NCBI GenBank assembly: GCA_963835215.1
Contig: CAWIES010000002.1
Coordinates: 1,674,001-1,738,000 of the forward strand
Source: Roseiarcus sp963835215
GTDB taxonomy: Bacteria > Pseudomonadota > Alphaproteobacteria > Rhizobiales > Beijerinckiaceae
Length of the DNA stretch: 64,000 nt
Direction of reading: 5' to 3'
Shown in pieces: positions 61,721 through 64,000 of the stretch. How positions within the stretch are numbered: position 1 is the first letter of the stretch; every line of letters begins with the position of its first letter. A model generated the notes under the pieces. That model was not told where the DNA came from. It made no database searches and saw nothing but the letters and a program-made list of their open reading frames with translations. Both the position numbers and the translations under genes were made by a program.

Positions 61721-63601
61721 TCAGGAAACCTCCTCCGAAACAATTCTCGAAATCTCCTTCTTCATGATCGCGAGAAAAGACTGCCAGCTCTCCGGATATT
61801 CGGCGACCTTCAAAATCCAGGGATGAAGCACGCAGCACCTGAGGACATAAACGCTGTGAACGCGCTCCCACTCCGCGGGAGAAATTCCGAGCCGGGTGAC
61901 GAATGTCTTCGGGGCGTCGCCATAGGAATCGTATTCGAGCTCCGTGTGCGAAGTGATCCAGTCGTCGCCGTACAGCGGGCCACCTTCGTAGGAGGAGGCG
62001 TGATATATCTTGGCGTTGAGGTCGTTCATGACTTTGAGATCGGTATTGCCCTTGAAGTTAAACGCGAGAAGGACGACGTTGAAATCGGGGTGGTCCAGCA
62101 AAGGCTCGCAAACAATCGTTCGCCCAGCCACCGTGAATTCGCGCACCGTTTCAAGGGCGGCGACGAAATGAGCGGCGCCGGCGACACTGCGTCCGATCAA
62201 CTGGCCGTAGCCCGAAATATCTAAAGGCAGCAATCGATGCGCGGCCCAAACGCCGGCGGCGGCAGCGCCGGATTTGGATCCCTCAAGAATGACGCTGCCG
62301 AGGTTCATCTCGAGATTCTGCTGGTTGTCGAAGACATAGGCGGCGGAATAGGAAACGAGACTGAGAATGCGTCGATCCTTCAGCGCAATTCCACCCGCCG
62401 CATAGGGGATATATCCCATTTTGTGCGGGTCGATCGTGATGGAGTCCGACTCCGGCATGGCCCGATAGGCGGCCCACACCTCCTCCGAGGGGAACACGGC
62501 CTCGCCTTTTGCGACACCCATCGCCTGAATGCGCTGGCGTGTCTCGGCAAGTTCCATGAACCGCCCCGCTTCGTCGAGAAACGCAGCCCGGCCGTAGCCG
62601 CCGTAAGCGGCGTCGATATGGAAATAGAAATTGACGCCCTGTTTGCGAAACTCCTCGCGCAGCCGCACTACGGCGGCGATGTCGTCGATCGCTCCCTCCT
62701 CCGTCGTCGCGACAACCGCCACTACCGAAAGGACGGGAGTTCGATCTTTGAGACATTGGGCGAGAGCGGCCCGCAATGCGTCGATATCCATGCGATAGCG
62801 GTCTGTCACTGGGATGCGAATCAGATTGTCGATGCCGATGCCGAGGACGTCCGCCGCCTTGTCCCAGGAATAGTGTCGGGTTTGCGGGACAATGACCTTT
62901 CCGAGTTTGCCGCCGCCCGCGCCGCGCGCTCGCGCGGACGCCTTGAGCGCGTTCCCGAAGGTCTTGTTCGCCTTCGTCCGGTCCACGAGGTCGAGTATGG
63001 CCCCGGTCGACAGATTGAGCAGCGCCCAATCGTCGAGAGCCTCTACGAGATCCGGGCTGACTTCCTTTATCGCAAGCGGAAAGGACTTGAGATTTCTCGC
63101 CAGCCATAAGGATTCGTAATTCGCAACGGTGCCGTCGGTCGTTATGTGACCCCAAGCGCGCTCAGAATCGTATCCGAGAAGCTTGGCAAGATCCCTGCCG
63201 CATTCCAGTTCCATAGGAGCCGTCGCAACGGAAGACTCGTAGGCGACGTTGTTCGGATTGTACAAGACCGCCGCCATCTGGGCCAGATTGGCGACCATCA
63301 AGGTGTCGGAATTCATGTGGCCGAGGTAACGGGTGGAGAACCAGGGCGTTGAGGAATTCTTCAACCGACCCGACAACGTGCTCAGAACGTCAGTCGTTCG
63401 CTCCAGGGTGGTCTGATATTCGTCCGTTCGCATTTCGCCCGGAGTCAGCATCGAATCGTCCAGCGGATGAAAGTCCCGACGCCAATGGATGTGCTCGTCC
63501 ATAAGAAAGTTCAGTGTCGTCTTGAAGAAGTCGCGGTTTTCGGATTTCGGACCGAGAAAGAGAGCATCAACCGCCACAGGCATCTGATTATGCGATTTCA
63601 T
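61721..63601 (-). CDS. Pyridoxal-dependent decarboxylase, tyrosine decarboxylase type
   Basis: 626 residues from the ATG at 63601, the size of bacterial tyrosine decarboxylases. Group II features are STRYLGHMNSDTLMVANLAQM, the N-terminal substrate region PNNVAYESSVATAPMELECGRDLAKLLGYD, FHIDAAYGGYGRAAF and the PLP lysine in SITIDPHKMGYIPYAAGG (about residue 394). Decarboxylation consumes a proton, and product/substrate exchange gives acid resistance and proton motive force. Flanked by two APC-family transporters on the same strand, one of GadC-like type. Confidence 0.87.
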   Translation of the reverse strand: MKSHNQMPVAVDALFLGPKSENRDFFKTTLNFLMDEHIHWRRDFHPLDDSMLTPGEMRTDEYQTTLERTTDVLSTLSGRLKNSSTPWFSTRYLGHMNSDTLMVANLAQMAAVLYNPNNVAYESSVATAPMELECGRDLAKLLGYDSERAWGHITTDGTVANYESLWLARNLKSFPLAIKEVSPDLVEALDDWALLNLSTGAILDLVDRTKANKTFGNALKASARARGAGGGKLGKVIVPQTRHYSWDKAADVLGIGIDNLIRIPVTDRYRMDIDALRAALAQCLKDRTPVLSVVAVVATTEEGAIDDIAAVVRLREEFRKQGVNFYFHIDAAYGGYGRAAFLDEAGRFMELAETRQRIQAMGVAKGEAVFPSEEVWAAYRAMPESDSITIDPHKMGYIPYAAGGIALKDRRILSLVSYSAAYVFDNQQNLEMNLGSVILEGSKSGAAAAGVWAAHRLLPLDISGYGQLIGRSVAGAAHFVAALETVREFTVAGRTIVCEPLLDHPDFNVVLLAFNFKGNTDLKVMNDLNAKIYHASSYEGGPLYGDDWITSHTELEYDSYGDAPKTFVTRLGISPAEWERVHSVYVLRCCVLHPWILKVAEYPESWQSFLAIMKKEISRIVSEEVS

Positions 63602-63668
63602 GGATTCGTCCTTTGAATGGAGGATGACGCGGCGGGCGCGCGACGGACCACGGATCCGGCGGAAGCCT

Positions 63669-64000
63669 TCAAACCGGTTTCGGAGCCACGAGAATCGGCG
63701 CCGCAGCGAGCGCCGGAGCCGGCTTCCAACTGCCTTTGCGGAAGGCATAGATCACCAGCGGGATTACGCTGACGACGACGGTGCCGACGACCATGAACAG
63801 TTCGAACGGCAGCGGGTTCTCTTGCACTTGAGTCGGAGGCAGCAGCGATATGAATAGGATGAAGATGGCCGAGACGAATCCGAGTCCGGCCATCAACCAC
63901 ATGCCCAATATGCCGCCGGGAATTCTGAATTTCCTTGGGCGGTCGGGCTCGCTGTAACGCAGCCGGATCGCTGCAGCGTACATCAGCAAATACATGACGA
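63669..64000 (-). CDS. APC family permease, C-terminal part (runs off the window)
   Basis: The last 110 residues of a transporter whose 5' end lies beyond 64000. MYLLMYAAAIRLRYSEPDRPRKFRIPGG, two membrane helices (LGMWLMAGLGFVSAIFILFISLL and FELFMVVGTVVVSVIPLVIYAF) and a polar end. The Y-A-A-A-I-x-L-R-Y-x-x-P-x-R-P-R-x-F-R-I-P-G-G pattern is typical of GadC-like glutamate:GABA or amine antiporters. It precedes the decarboxylase in the same direction (67-base gap), so it is probably its antiporter. Confidence 0.8.
   Translation of the reverse strand, partial: VMYLLMYAAAIRLRYSEPDRPRKFRIPGGILGMWLMAGLGFVSAIFILFISLLPPTQVQENPLPFELFMVVGTVVVSVIPLVIYAFRKGSWKPAPALAAAPILVAPKPV

Overview
This window looks like chromosome of a GC-rich alphaproteobacterium, most likely of the Hyphomicrobiales (Rhizobiales). 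The support is the gene content: an ECF sigma factor with an NrsF-type anti-sigma factor next to DUF692/DUF2063/DoxX genes, a recombinase/DUF2924/DUF3489 module, a FnrN-type regulator, a FixJ-like response regulator, PRC-barrel stress genes and several small conserved proteins of this group. The genus cannot be fixed from the sequence.

Layout. 0-6 kb: two unknown genes, a GNAT acetyltransferase, a large Orn/Lys/Arg decarboxylase and an aldo/keto reductase. 6-8.2 kb: two sugar-acid/polyol dehydrogenases, both broken by several frameshifts. 8.2-12.8 kb: REP-like palindromes, a DsbA-like protein, then a sigma/anti-sigma pair divergent from a DUF692-DUF2063-DoxX operon; both sides carry the same promoter motif. 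12.8-16 kb: a polytopic membrane protein, an isochorismatase-fold protein, a YggT protein and tRNA-Ala(CGC). 16.3-19.4 kb: a frameshifted serine recombinase with DUF2924 and DUF3489 genes. 20-28.2 kb: a GGDEF-EAL protein, an IS6-family relic, and a giant two-component system (CheB-CheR-PAS-HisKA-HATPase-REC-REC-LuxR) now split over many frames. 28.4-40 kb: accessory DNA with small regulators, duplicated and decayed genes, an AraC/hydrolase pair and a TetR/epimerase pair with a perfect operator palindrome. 39.8-47.3 kb: a low-oxygen respiration locus with a FnrN-type regulator, cydABX plus a hemerythrin gene, and divergent cydDC around a perfect FNR box. 47.6-60 kb: a stress/fermentation island with a flavin-nucleotide-binding protein, slipin, acetate kinase, phosphoketolase, a P-type H+-ATPase, a PRC-barrel protein and small proteins. 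60-64 kb: an amino-acid permease, a tyrosine-decarboxylase-type enzyme and the end of a GadC-like antiporter.

Working together: the right half reads as an energy-saving and acid/low-oxygen programme. FnrN probably controls cytochrome bd. A recurrent FixJ-box-like motif (core GTAG[A/T]TTCCGA) stands in front of the slipin-ackA-xfp, H+-ATPase and PRC-barrel genes and other genes of the 28-58 kb stretch. Phosphoketolase with acetate kinase gives ATP from sugar phosphates, the H+-ATPase exports protons, and the decarboxylase with its antiporter consumes them.

Caution: many long, conserved genes are interrupted by +1/-1 shifts, mostly in G/C runs, with all motifs intact on both sides. This looks more like residual sequencing indels than decay, so genes called pseudogene for frameshifts may be intact in the organism. 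Genuine relics (IS6, IS66, a group II decarboxylase, an SRAP gene, an ECF41 sigma tail) are flagged separately.
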